A stretch of 64,000 bases of DNA from CBDBEU01 sp965204565 (GTDB taxonomy: Bacteria; Pseudomonadota; Alphaproteobacteria; Rhizobiales; TMED25), in assembly GCA_965204565.1 (NCBI GenBank), contig CBDBEU010000005.1, positions 1,426,001 to 1,490,000 on the forward strand, written 5' to 3'. The notes under the pieces are model-generated. The model worked only from the letters and a program-made list of their open reading frames with translations. It was not told where the DNA came from and did no database searches. Positions 37,810 through 47,704 of the stretch are shown here, piece after piece (position 1 is the stretch's first letter; each line of letters begins with the position of its first letter). Made by a program: the position numbers and the translations under genes.

Positions 37810-40800
37810 TCACCCGGCGCCGTCATCGATCACCGAAGGTGCCGATTGTTCGAGGATCGGCAGATCAATGATCTGCTGATCAATCAGCCCGACAGGCGGC
37901 ACCTCGCCTATCGCGGGCCGGTCGGGCAAACTGCCCTCCACCCCGGCATTGTCCCCAACTCCTTCGCCGGTGTCGGTCGCCGTCGGTTCGACCCTGACCC
38001 ATTCATCGACCGGGTCTGGCGGCGGCAGTGCATAGTCGTCGAGCGGCTCACTCCAGCGCACTGTACCCAGATCTGGCACATTGGTGATTTCCACCTCGCG
38101 ATCGACATCTCCGAACAACCCGGCATGTACAAGAAAGACTTCCGGTCCGGCCCCGCCCTTTTGTTGCAGAACCAGTTCCTGATCGATCCGCCGGCCGGGC
38201 AACTCGATAAAGCTCGTCACTTCACCGGTAAGGTGTTCGGCTTCGAGTTTGGCCGGTCCGAATTTAAGCCGCCCATTGGCAGCCTCGAACCTGCCCGATA
38301 CCGGCTCAAGCTCCGTTGTAGCCGTGCGCCCTGCAAGAAGAGCTGCATCGAAGACTGATTGATCATCGGTGATCGTGGCAATATCAAACAGCGTTGCTGC
38401 ATCAAACCGTGTCACCTTTGGCTCGGCGACGGCAAAGGTGCCGGTTCCTTCAAGCGAAGCAACCAGGCTGAGAAGACTGCGTCCACCTGCGGAGAAATCG
38501 CTTTCAAAATTGGCCCGCCCGCCAGCAAGTCCACGGCCCTTACCATCGACAATGACACGCTCCAGCGAAATGCCGCGCAGTTCAATTTCGCCTTCAACCT
38601 GCAGGCTCTGATCCACGACCCCGGCTTGCCCGCTGACCGCCAGGGTGCCGTCACCCAATCGGCCATCTAGGCGCGTGACATGCAAACTGCCACTGGAGAC
38701 CGCAAGAGCGAATTCCGCATCGTGCAGTTTCATGGCGGGACCTAGATACAGCCGCTCCGTCTTGCCGGACACGGATAGCTCCGTGCCATCGAAAACCCGG
38801 GTATCGATCAATTCGGTCGGCCATGCCGCAACCAGTGATGCCTGCGCAGTTTTCTCATCGCTCGCGACAGAATCTTTTGCAAAAACTGCAGACGCAATCC
38901 ATGGCAGCGAAAGCCGAGAGCTCTCAAACTCGAGATCGATCTTGCGTGGAGCACCATCCGCAATTGCCGCGGTGCCGGCGACCCGCGCGCCAGCAACAAT
39001 GCCTTCCTCCAACTCGATTGTCAGCCGATCCGTGGTACCTTCGACAATCGCATCCACGCGGATCGGCGCCACCGCGGCAATGTCCGGAACACCGAGGCCA
39101 AGGGCCACGGCAACCGGTCCGAATTGGTCGGCACCAAGGGAGAGTTTCGCACGCGCCTGGTCGCCGCCGTCAATATGCCCGTCACCCTTCAGAATTCCGC
39201 CAAAAGCTTCCGCCAGCAACACAAACTCAAGCTTGTCCGATAGCCGGCCTTCGCCGGTGACGCTCACCCGGCCGGCACCGCTCTCCTGCACCTTGACGGT
39301 GAGTGGCAGCAGGCCACCGGGCCCAATGATGCGTGCTGCTTCACTTGCCTCAATATTCACCGCCAGCTTCAACGCACCATCGGTAAAATCCGCCAATGGA
39401 GCATCGGAACTGGCACTGATCTCCACAGATGTGCCTGCAATCTCACCGAATGCGGAAATCTCGACTGTGCTGCCTTGATCGCTGGGCACATTGTCAATCG
39501 ACAGCACCAGATCGACTTCACGCAAGGAGGGTGAAACGCCCATGAACCTGGGAGCGTCGATATCGAATACGCGCAACAGCGAAGACAAATCGAGAGCTTC
39601 CAGCCCTATCTGCACTGCGCCCAAAGGCCCATCAGGTGATGGCCGCACATGACCTTCGGCTGAAATTGTTGCCCCGGCAAAGCGGCCGATATTAAATCCC
39701 ACAATATCGATACCGCCATCGTCTGAAATCAGACCGACTTCCACGCCCTTGGCTTCACGTCCGCGCCATGTCACGCGCTTGGCACGCGCGTCAATAACAA
39801 TTTCCCAATCCGTGGTTACTGAGAGTTGCGGATCGGCAAGCCGCGAGAACAAATCAGCGGGCTTTGCATCAGCGGGCAGATATCGATCAAGCGCGATGAG
39901 ATCGAAAGCAAGATCGGTGCGTCCACGCGGTCGTTCCTCCTCGAACTCAACCAGGAACGATCCGGAAAAAGGGTTGCCATCCGCAAAACCATCGACCGCA
40001 TCAAGTGTCAGCGACGTCTCGTCTGCGCTCAGCTTTCCGCTGATCGAATAATTTCCGCGTGAGCGTCCTAAAACATCGCCAAGCCCGTCCCCGTGCCCGG
40101 GCGCAACCCACCGCACCAGCCGGCCGGCTTCCAGCGTCTCGGCAACCAGATTGCCTTCAAATCGCGGCGCCCCGGCGAGATCGATCTTTCCGCTCAAGCT
40201 GACATTGGTTTCTCCGGGCAGCGAGCTTCGCAAATTGATTATGGCGACGGTGCCGGGTGAGATTTCGACGGCGGCTGAAATATCGCGCATCAATTCACCG
40301 CGCCAGGTTGCACCACCCACACCAAGCTGCAGCCGCCCGCCCACCTCATGCTCACTTGCAAAACGCGCCAGCAAAGCGCTCATGTCCCGGATTTCGCGCA
40401 CCAGTGCATCGTTCTGCGAATTGCCGAGTATCGCATCGAGATCTATCTGGCGCGCATCGAGATCAGCGCTGAACCGCGGCGCACCCTCAAAGCTCGCCCG
40501 GCCTGTTCCGGCAAATGTCAGCGCCTGTGCACCATCCGCGGCCGTTAACTTCACATCAGCCAAATCAGCCAAACCGGATGAAAGCTCAGCATCGGTCTCA
40601 AGGGTGATGCGACCGGGCTCACCTTCTTCAGACGATGCAAATTCCCGCTCGAGCTTCAAACGGCCTCGATAGCGCGGCGTTGCGGCGAGGACATCAAGCG
40701 ATCCGTCAAAAGAAACCTCGCCAATATCAAAACCGATGCGGCCGGCGATCTTGACCGTACCGCCATGATCAATCGTTCCGACCGAGCTTGTAAAAGCTGG

Positions 40801-41370
40801 ACGCTCCACCCCTTCACCACGCGGGCCATAGCTTCCGTTGATCTTGTACGGCCCGGTCAGAGTCGAAGCGGTGATCTGCAGATCGACATCGGAGGCAGTC
40901 AGCGTGCCTTCGTCGAAAGGATGATCGAACACCAGCTTCGCATTCTGGGCTTCGATACGCCGCAGCACACCAGGCCTTGCCGGCGCCAGTTCGCGCTCAC
41001 CGAAACTGACGATTCCTTCGAGCAATGGCCCGACCTGCAATTCAGGTGCGTCCAGGGCGAGTTCACTGATTTCGATATTCCCGAGAACCAGAGCGCCAAG
41101 ATCAAGATGAAGGTCCACCGATTGCGCGCTGACGATGGCCGCACCGCTCTCACTGCGGTGAACACTCACTTCAGCAGCCCACAAGCGCGGCCTCGGCAGC
41201 ACCCGCACTCTCAACTCGCCGCCCATCTTGACCGGGCGCCCGGCAAAACGGCTGGCCTCTGCCTCAATCAGCGTGCGGTATCCATTCCAGTCGACAAAAT
41301 TCGGCCCGACCAGCGCCACCGTCAACGCTGTCACCAATACCAAGCCCAGCAATATCAGAAACGCCCTCAA
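37810..41370 (-). CDS. AsmA-family envelope protein
   Basis: A 1186-residue protein of the AsmA/TamB-like group, thought to act in lipid traffic or outer-membrane homeostasis. One N-terminal membrane anchor (AFLILLGLVLVTALTVALVG) is followed by the AsmA start VDWNGYRTLIEAEASRFAGR and a very long periplasmic region of repeating beta strands. The C-terminal AsmA part contains SLEGTGTFAVAEPKVTRFDA. An acidic, Pro-rich tail ends the protein. The gene is intact. Confidence 0.88.
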   Translation of the reverse strand: MRAFLILLGLVLVTALTVALVGPNFVDWNGYRTLIEAEASRFAGRPVKMGGELRVRVLPRPRLWAAEVSVHRSESGAAIVSAQSVDLHLDLGALVLGNIEISELALDAPELQVGPLLEGIVSFGERELAPARPGVLRRIEAQNAKLVFDHPFDEGTLTASDVDLQITASTLTGPYKINGSYGPRGEGVERPAFTSSVGTIDHGGTVKIAGRIGFDIGEVSFDGSLDVLAATPRYRGRLKLEREFASSEEGEPGRITLETDAELSSGLADLADVKLTAADGAQALTFAGTGRASFEGAPRFSADLDARQIDLDAILGNSQNDALVREIRDMSALLARFASEHEVGGRLQLGVGGATWRGELMRDISAAVEISPGTVAIINLRSSLPGETNVSLSGKIDLAGAPRFEGNLVAETLEAGRLVRWVAPGHGDGLGDVLGRSRGNYSISGKLSADETSLTLDAVDGFADGNPFSGSFLVEFEEERPRGRTDLAFDLIALDRYLPADAKPADLFSRLADPQLSVTTDWEIVIDARAKRVTWRGREAKGVEVGLISDDGGIDIVGFNIGRFAGATISAEGHVRPSPDGPLGAVQIGLEALDLSSLLRVFDIDAPRFMGVSPSLREVDLVLSIDNVPSDQGSTVEISAFGEIAGTSVEISASSDAPLADFTDGALKLAVNIEASEAARIIGPGGLLPLTVKVQESGAGRVSVTGEGRLSDKLEFVLLAEAFGGILKGDGHIDGGDQARAKLSLGADQFGPVAVALGLGVPDIAAVAPIRVDAIVEGTTDRLTIELEEGIVAGARVAGTAAIADGAPRKIDLEFESSRLSLPWIASAVFAKDSVASDEKTAQASLVAAWPTELIDTRVFDGTELSVSGKTERLYLGPAMKLHDAEFALAVSSGSLHVTRLDGRLGDGTLAVSGQAGVVDQSLQVEGEIELRGISLERVIVDGKGRGLAGGRANFESDFSAGGRSLLSLVASLEGTGTFAVAEPKVTRFDAATLFDIATITDDQSVFDAALLAGRTATTELEPVSGRFEAANGRLKFGPAKLEAEHLTGEVTSFIELPGRRIDQELVLQQKGGAGPEVFLVHAGLFGDVDREVEITNVPDLGTVRWSEPLDDYALPPPDPVDEWVRVEPTATDTGEGVGDNAGVEGSLPDRPAIGEVPPVGLIDQQIIDLPILEQSAPSVIDDGAG

Positions 41371-41725
41371 GAACGCAGCTCCTGACTGTTGGGCGAAAGG
41401 AGGAAGGCTTCACGACCGATCATGCGATAATTTGCCGTGCAGTCGAGACCGCCATGCCCGCCGCCATTGGGGTGCCCCGGAACCACCGCGATCCGGCACC
41501 AGCACCCAATGTTTCTAGTTAGGCTCTATTGTCATAGAAGTCGACAGGCTCACGCAGAGCCCATCACTCCATTGATCCGATTTCTCACAACAATGATCAA
41601 CAAATCCGCATTTTTAAACCAGAAGCACTTTGCCCGCCCCGCCTGCGCTTTGACGTGTGCACGAATCGCAGAGAAAGATGAGCTTGGTGCGCATCTTGAG
41701 ATCGAAGCGACAACGGCACATTTGC
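41371..41725. other. Intergenic region between asmA and clc
   Basis: About 355 bases between divergent genes. No coding frame, RNA gene or clear promoter was recognised. It should hold both promoters. Confidence 0.5.
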
Positions 41726-43254
41726 ATGGCCGACATTTTCAATTATCTCACACGTCATACCGCTCACACGGTGAAGCCCAATCTGCGCACTTTTCTGTCC
41801 TCTCGCCAGCCTGAACTATGGTTCATGGCGATCGGCATCGGTGTTGCCGGCATGGCGATTACATTTCGCGCCCTGATTGGCTGGATACAATTCAGTTGGC
41901 TTGGCACTTCCAGCGAAACCCTGATTGACTGGGTCCGCCTGCTTCCATTCTGGGCAGTCATTCTGGCTCCGACCGCCGGCGGTCTCGCGGTCGGTCTGCT
42001 GTTGACCTTATGCATTGCCCAATCGTCGTGCCGAAGCGGTCGCCGATGTGATCGAGGCAAAAGCAATAAAAGGCGGCAGAATGGTGCTCAAGACGGGCCT
42101 TTGGAGCGCGTTGGTAACCGCCATTTCACTGGGATCGTGTGCCAGCGCCGGACGCGAGGGGCCGGTGGTGCATTTGGGCGCTACGCTCGGATCATGGTTC
42201 GCCGGACGCATCAAATTGCCTGCGGGCGCTACTCGCACCATGCTCGGCTGTGGCGTAGCGGCCGCGATTGCTGCCTCATTCAACGCCCCGATTGCAGGCG
42301 TCCTATTCGCCTTGGAAGTCATTCTCGGGCACTACGCGCTGTCGGCTTTTGTGACGATTGTGATTTCCTCCGTTGCTGCAACGCTGATCACCCGCATTCA
42401 GTTTGGTGACTATCCCGCTTTTGCGATTCCCGACTATTCGATCATGTCGTTTTATGAGTTCCCGGCCTTCGCGCTATTGGGCTTCGTGTGCGCTGCAACC
42501 GCAATCGCCTTTCAGTTTGCCCTGATCACCACCGACCGCGTGGCGAGGGGAATACCACTGCCGCTTTGGGCCCGGCCGGTCGTAGGAGACCTCATGGTCG
42601 GCACCATCGGGGTCTTCCTCCCCGACATTCTGGGCGTCGGCTATGCCGCGACCGCGATAACTCTGGCCAGCCGTTTCGGCGGCGGCGTGTTTTCACCCTC
42701 ACTTTATATATCGCCATATCGCCGCCATGCTGTTTCCCGAGCAGTCATCGAGCCCTGGCCTTTACGCACTAATCGGCATGGGCGGCGTTGCCGCTGCCGT
42801 GCTGGGCGCACCGATTTCGACGATTCTGATCGTGTTCGAACTGACCGGCGGATTTGACGTCGCGATTGCGCTCATGCTGACGATTTCGATTTCGACCGGT
42901 CTCATCCAGGCGGTCTATGGCCGCAGTTTCTTTCATCTCCAGCTTGAAGGACGCGGCCTGGTGCTGACCGAAGGTGCCCACCGCACCATCATGTTCACGC
43001 TTGCGGTGCGAGACTTCATGCACCATGTCAGTTCCGACAAGCCAACCGCGATCGCGTCCGATAGAGACCCGCGTCTGACGCAAAGCGATACGCTGGAAAC
43101 GGCGCTGCGCCTGTTTGACACCACTGGTCAGGAACGTTTGCCAGTAGTGGCTGAGCATAATGCCGATGAGGTGATTGGCGGGGCAACCCATGTCGCTGCC
43201 CTCGATCGCTTCAACAAGGGATTGATCGACGCCAATGTTGAAGAACATCGTTAG
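41726..43254 (+). pseudogene. ClC-type chloride channel/antiporter with CBS domains, broken
   Basis: ClC proteins move chloride across the inner membrane. The start at 41726 reads MADIFNYLTRHTAHTVKPNL. The frame is lost near 42005, then resumes with PNRRAEAVADVIEAKAIKGG, GREGPVVHLGATLG (conserved GREGP filter motif) and FNAPIAGVLFALEVILGHYA. Near 42710, after GGGVFSPSLYI, a stretch of the next helix is missing and the frame changes again. ALIGMGGVAAAVLGAPISTI and a C-terminal CBS-like region then follow. The deletion shows the gene is really damaged. Confidence 0.8.
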
Positions 43255-43308
43255 GCGCCGGCCAACTCGGCCCTATCGCCACGCCCACGAATCCCTATAG
43301 TCGGGCAT

Positions 43309-45675
43309 ATGGCGAACACCGCTTCTGAATCCACAGAGGATCTGCCCCCTGCCGCCGTGCCAAAACCCGGTGGAATTGCCGCGCGTGCAATGGCAGCAAA
43401 CGCGCCTGCTTACCTGGATCAACTCAATAACGCCCAGCGCGAAGCGGTTGAGGCGCTTGACGGCCCGGTCCTGGTCCTTGCCGGTGCCGGCACCGGCAAG
43501 ACCAAGGTGCTGACCACGCGCCTCGCTCACATCATAAATACCGACCGTGCGCGTCCGTCCAATATTCTGGCAGTCACCTTCACCAACAAGGCCGCGCGCG
43601 AGATGAAGTCTCGCATCGGCGGGCTTGTCGGCCATGTGGTCGAAGGAATGACCTGGCTCGGCACTTTTCACTCCATTGGCGTCAAGATTTTGCGCCGGCA
43701 TGCGGAACTGGTGAAATTACGCTCGAATTTCACGATCCTCGACACCGACGATCGGATTCGCCTGATGAAACAGGTGCTGAAAGCCGAGAATATCGATGAG
43801 AAGCGCTGGCCAGCCCGCCAATTGGCGGGTGTGATCGACAATTGGAAGAATCGTGGACTGCGGCCGGAAGACGTTCCCGAAGCTGACGGATTCCTGTTTG
43901 CCAACGGTCTCGCGGTCAAGCTCTACAGTGCCTATCAGGAGCGGTTAAAGACGCTCAATGCGGCTGATTTCGGCGACCTGCTGCTTGAATGCCTGACCCT
44001 GCTCCGCGACCATCCTGACATATTGGGCGAATATCAGGACCGCTTCGCCTACATGCTGGTCGATGAATATCAGGACACCAATGTCGCACAATATCTATGG
44101 CTGCGGCTCTTGGCTCAGGGCCACGGCAACATTGCCTGCGTCGGCGACGACGACCAGTCGATCTACGGTTGGCGCGGCGCTGAAGTCGATAACATCCTGC
44201 GCTTCGAGACCGATTTTCCCGGCGCGCGGGTGGTGCGGTTAGAGGAAAACTACCGCTCAACCCAGAATATCCTTGCCGCCGCATCAGCCCTGATCAGCCA
44301 CAATGAGTGCCGTCTTGGCAAGACGCTGCACGCCGCATCGTCAGAAGATGGCGAACCTGTGCATGTGCGCAGTGTGTGGGACGCCGAAGACGAAGCGCGC
44401 CTCGTCACCGACGAAGTCGAATCCCTGCATGGCAGGGGTCACCGGCTTGATGAAATCGCGGTTCTGGTACGCGCCAGCTTCCAGATGCGGGAGTTTGAAG
44501 ACCGATTCGTCATGCTCCGTCTCCCCTACCGGGTGATCGGCGGGCCGCGCTTTTACGAACGCCAGGAAATCAGAGACGCCATCGCCTATCTTCAGGTCAT
44601 TGCCAATCCCGATCATGACGTCAAATTCCAGCGCATCGTCAATGTACCCAAGCGCTCGATCGGCGAGCGCTCGCTTGGCATTGTCATCGATGCGGCACGC
44701 ACACGCGGGCTCTCGCTCTACCGCGCCGCCACCGAAATCGTTGAAACCGACGAAATCAGAGGCCAGGCCCGCGCCTCTCTAACCGAGTTGATCGCCTCAT
44801 TCGAACGCTGGCGCGGTCTGGTCGATACCATGCGCCATACCGAGCTTGCCGAAATGATCCTGGATGAGTCCGGCTATACCGGCATGTGGCAGCAGGACCG
44901 CTCGCCAGCGGCAGCCGGTAGACTCGACAATCTGAAGGAAATGATCGGGCAGATGGACGAGTTTGAGTCACTTGCCGCCTTTCTCGAACATGTTTCGCTG
45001 GTAATGGATGTCGAAGCTGATGCGGGCGCTGACAAGATCAATCTGATGACCCTGCATGCAGCCAAGGGGCTTGAATTCGACACCGTTTTCCTTCCCGGCT
45101 GGGAAGAAGGCGTATTTCCCCATCGGCGCTCTCTCGATGAAGCCGGGCACGCCGGGCTTGAGGAGGAGCGCCGCCTCGCCCATGTCGGCCTCACCCGTGC
45201 CCGCCACCGCGCCTGGATCAGTTTTGCATCCAACCGCCGCATTCACGGCCCGTGGCAGGGATCGATACCCTCGCGCTTTGTCGATGAATTGCCGGGAGAT
45301 CGGGTGGACGTTGATTCAGGCGATGGACATTACGCCGCGGGCACCACCAGCCGTTTCGCCACCGGCTTTGAGGCACCATTTGCTTCGACCTACGACACCC
45401 CTGGTTGGCATCGTGCCCAGGCTGGACGCCAATCGCGCAGTAGCGACGCTGAAACAACCCCTGGACCAGGTCATGCCCGGGCGGGAATGACGATTGAGGG
45501 CGAACTGGTTGCCCAGGACGCCCCCACAACCTCGAGATACGCAACCGGTGAGCGCGTCTTCCACCTCAAATTCGGCTATGGTGCGATCGTTGCCATTGAA
45601 GGCAACAAGCTCACCGTCGAGTTTGAAAAGGCGGGCCGCAAGCGCGTTTTCGACTCCTTCGTCGAACGACATTGA
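43309..45675 (+). CDS. uvrD: ATP-dependent DNA helicase UvrD/PcrA
   Basis: UvrD unwinds DNA from 3' to 5' in excision and mismatch repair. Motifs: Q motif LNNAQREAVEALDGPVLVLA, Walker A GAGTGKTKVLTTRLA, Ia TFTNKAAREMKSRIG, II LVDEYQDTN, III CVGDDDQSIYGWRGAE, IV VVRLEENYRSTQNILAAA, V LMTLHAAKGLEFDTVF, VI RLAHVGLTRARHRAW. A C-terminal Tudor-like end (FHLKFGYGAIVAIEGNKL) completes its 788 residues. Its stop overlaps the TTG start of prmA. Confidence 0.95.
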   Translation: MANTASESTEDLPPAAVPKPGGIAARAMAANAPAYLDQLNNAQREAVEALDGPVLVLAGAGTGKTKVLTTRLAHIINTDRARPSNILAVTFTNKAAREMKSRIGGLVGHVVEGMTWLGTFHSIGVKILRRHAELVKLRSNFTILDTDDRIRLMKQVLKAENIDEKRWPARQLAGVIDNWKNRGLRPEDVPEADGFLFANGLAVKLYSAYQERLKTLNAADFGDLLLECLTLLRDHPDILGEYQDRFAYMLVDEYQDTNVAQYLWLRLLAQGHGNIACVGDDDQSIYGWRGAEVDNILRFETDFPGARVVRLEENYRSTQNILAAASALISHNECRLGKTLHAASSEDGEPVHVRSVWDAEDEARLVTDEVESLHGRGHRLDEIAVLVRASFQMREFEDRFVMLRLPYRVIGGPRFYERQEIRDAIAYLQVIANPDHDVKFQRIVNVPKRSIGERSLGIVIDAARTRGLSLYRAATEIVETDEIRGQARASLTELIASFERWRGLVDTMRHTELAEMILDESGYTGMWQQDRSPAAAGRLDNLKEMIGQMDEFESLAAFLEHVSLVMDVEADAGADKINLMTLHAAKGLEFDTVFLPGWEEGVFPHRRSLDEAGHAGLEEERRLAHVGLTRARHRAWISFASNRRIHGPWQGSIPSRFVDELPGDRVDVDSGDGHYAAGTTSRFATGFEAPFASTYDTPGWHRAQAGRQSRSSDAETTPGPGHARAGMTIEGELVAQDAPTTSRYATGERVFHLKFGYGAIVAIEGNKLTVEFEKAGRKRVFDSFVERH

Positions 45676-46727
45676 CCGGACTCATACGCCTTGCCCTGTC
45701 AGGCGACCGCGAAACGGCGGACCGCGCTGAATATGCGCTTGAGGCTGGCAATCCGGCACCGATTTCAACCGCGCTTTTTGCCGGTGGCGGCACATGGACA
45801 CTGGAAGCTCTCTATGGCCAGCCGCCTGAACGCCATGCAATTGCCGAACTGCTAAGCGCCGCTCTTGGCCGCGCTCCCGAATTCGATCTCGCACCTTTGC
45901 CCGAACGCGACTGGATTGCCGAATCCCTGAAAGGGCTAGCGCCGGTTCGCGCCGGCCGTTTCCTGATCCACGGTAGCCATGACCGCAAAGCTGCACGGCA
46001 TTCGCCACTGGCGATAGAGATTGAAGCAGGTGCCGCCTTTGGCACCGGCCACCACGCAACCACATTCTGCTGCCTTGAGGCGCTCGGCCATATCGCCCGC
46101 GCCCATCATCACCCCCGAATCCTCGATATCGGGACAGGCACTGGAATCCTTGCGATCGCAGCCGCTAAACTTTGGAAAGCGCCGGTCATGGCCAGCGATA
46201 TCGATCCGGTCGCCGTAGCCGTCGCCCGCATAAATGCACGAATCAACGCCGTTACTCCGCTGATTAACGCAATCAACGCAAACTCGGCGCTTGATCCGCG
46301 CATAGTCCGCCATGCGCCCTATGATCTGATTATTGTGAACATTCACGCCAAGCCCCTGATGGGACTTGCCGCTCCGGTCGCGCAAATTGCTTCGCACCGC
46401 AGCAAAATCATCCTTTCAGGCCTGCTGGAGAACCAAACGAGGATGGTTGCCGCCGCCTGGCGAACACATGGATTTGTGCGTTGCCGGCAGTTCCTGATCA
46501 ATGGCTGGGCGACTTTGCTGCTCGCCCGGCCCGGCATCTTCCCGGTTAGGAACCGGAGGATGCCCTCCCCCTACCAGGCAAATCCGTCGCGTTGGCAGCC
46601 TTTGATATACGCCTGCGCACGGCGCTGCTGCGCGGACAAGATCAACATGATAAACACCGCGACCAAAAGCGCCCACGCGCCGCCAAACGGCGTCCAGCGA
46701 CAGGCCGCTGGACACCTTGCTGATTGA
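45672..46727 (+). CDS. prmA: Ribosomal protein L11 methyltransferase
   Basis: PrmA methylates ribosomal protein L11. It begins with a TTG overlapping the uvrD stop. The SAM-binding domain has IEAGAAFGTGHHATTFCCLE and ILDIGTGTGILAIAAAKLWK, and the catalytic region reads YDLIIVNIHAKPLMGLA (family members often have NILA here). The normal C-terminus is near NGWATLLLARPG. About 60 more residues (from IFPVRNRRM onward) have no family counterpart and overlap a possible antisense gene, so the natural stop may be lost. Confidence 0.85.
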   Translation: MTGLIRLALSGDRETADRAEYALEAGNPAPISTALFAGGGTWTLEALYGQPPERHAIAELLSAALGRAPEFDLAPLPERDWIAESLKGLAPVRAGRFLIHGSHDRKAARHSPLAIEIEAGAAFGTGHHATTFCCLEALGHIARAHHHPRILDIGTGTGILAIAAAKLWKAPVMASDIDPVAVAVARINARINAVTPLINAINANSALDPRIVRHAPYDLIIVNIHAKPLMGLAAPVAQIASHRSKIILSGLLENQTRMVAAAWRTHGFVRCRQFLINGWATLLLARPGIFPVRNRRMPSPYQANPSRWQPLIYACARRCCADKINMINTATKSAHAPPNGVQRQAAGHLAD

Positions 46728-46738
46728 TACATAGCCAT
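46571..46738 (-). CDS. Possible small membrane protein, antisense to the prmA end
   Basis: A 55-residue frame starts MAMYQSARCPAACRW and has one good membrane helix (GGAWALLVAVFIMLILSAQQ) followed by a basic end (RRAQAYIKGCQRDGFAW). It lies entirely opposite the unusual C-terminal extension of prmA, which has no family support, so this strand may be the real one. Confidence 0.35.
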   Translation of the reverse strand: MAMYQSARCPAACRWTPFGGAWALLVAVFIMLILSAQQRRAQAYIKGCQRDGFAW

Positions 46739-46762
46739 TATCTGCAACACCTGTGTTTGAGT

Positions 46763-46990
46763 TTAGTGGCTCTTGAAGCCTTCCCAAACACGCTCGTGAA
46801 TGTTCAAGCGGTTGATGCCGATATCGCTCAACTCGTGGTCACTGAGAGCTCGCAGATGGGCTTCCGCCCGGGCCAACTCGTTGTAGCGCCTGATGCGTGC
46901 TGCAAGCTCGCTGAAGGATCGGAAAATTGGCTCAAGGAAACCAGAGTGTGTGTGGCTTTCCGAACCGGTTGTCGGCGTCATAAGGGTCAT
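46763..46990 (-). CDS. DUF1127 family small protein
   Basis: A short protein with the C-terminal DUF1127 signature RAEAHLRALSDHELSDIGIN, followed by RLNIHERVWEGF. Arg-rich DUF1127 proteins have been linked to stress responses and RNA metabolism in alphaproteobacteria. The start is taken at MTLMTPTTGSE (46990); an ATG three codons later is also possible. Confidence 0.75.
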   Translation of the reverse strand: MTLMTPTTGSESHTHSGFLEPIFRSFSELAARIRRYNELARAEAHLRALSDHELSDIGINRLNIHERVWEGFKSH

Positions 46991-47122
46991 TCTAGTTCTC
47001 CATTCAGTTCTGCACCGCTGCTTTTGTGCAGTGCAATGTTTGAACTCTATATGAGCGCTGGTTTGGCCTTGTGGAAGTGGAATTATCGCATTCCACACAT
47101 GCTCTAAATGCATGCCTATTGG

Positions 47123-47521
47123 TCACAGTCCATTCACAATTCGCAGGGTTTGGTCCTCTGCCCGCGCCCAAATGCGGCTGACGGCGTGAGCCTGATCTTC
47201 AAGTGCCTGGCGGCCGTTTTCCGTCAACTCATAAATTCGTTTGCCGGTGTCGAGTGATTTGCCGGCAGCAAGATCCTGGTCGTGAAGCTGCTGGAGCGTG
47301 GGATAGACGCTGCCGGCGCTGGCCTCATAAAGCCCGCCGGTGCGGGATTCCAGTTTCTTCATCAGTTCATAACCGTGGCGGGGACCGTCTGCCAACAGCG
47401 AGAGCAGGGCAAGCGGCAATTCTCCCCGCTCGAAAAAGCTTCCTCGCCAACTCCACGGGCCGAACCCATGCCGGCCGTCGTGTCGTCCTTGGCGGGAGCC
47501 TCTACGATTGGAATGTCTCAT
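47123..47521 (-). CDS. PadR-family transcriptional regulator
   Basis: A 132-residue repressor-type protein. The winged helix reads GELPLALLSLLADGPRHGYE, LMKKLESRTGGLYEASAGSV and YPTLQQLHDQDLAAGKSLDT. A C-terminal helix (LEDQAHAVSRIWARAEDQTL) should dimerise it. The N-terminus is a basic His/Arg/Gly-rich extension (MRHSNRRGSRQGRHDGRHGF). An inverted repeat just upstream suggests autoregulation. Confidence 0.85.
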   Translation of the reverse strand: MRHSNRRGSRQGRHDGRHGFGPWSWRGSFFERGELPLALLSLLADGPRHGYELMKKLESRTGGLYEASAGSVYPTLQQLHDQDLAAGKSLDTGKRIYELTENGRQALEDQAHAVSRIWARAEDQTLRIVNGL

Positions 47522-47555
47522 GTAGTTTTCCTTTATTATTTCGATAAACGCAATG

Positions 47556-47573
47556 ATATGTATATCGACATAT
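47556..47573. promoter_or_regulatory. Likely PadR operator
   Basis: ATATGT-ATATCG-ACATAT is a perfect six-base inverted repeat located 35 bases before the padR ATG, inside an AT-rich stretch. PadR proteins usually bind ATGT...ACAT sites, as present here, although the spacer here is six rather than eight. Confidence 0.55.
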
Positions 47574-47704
47574 ATATTGTCAACCACCAATTTGCACCCA
47601 TTGCGCTATTGGGTGGGGGCAGGGATGATGCGTGCGCCGGGTGTCGCATCGGTCTGGTTGACGGGGTGGGAAGCACAGATTTTGTTTGAAGGACGCGCGT
47701 CATC

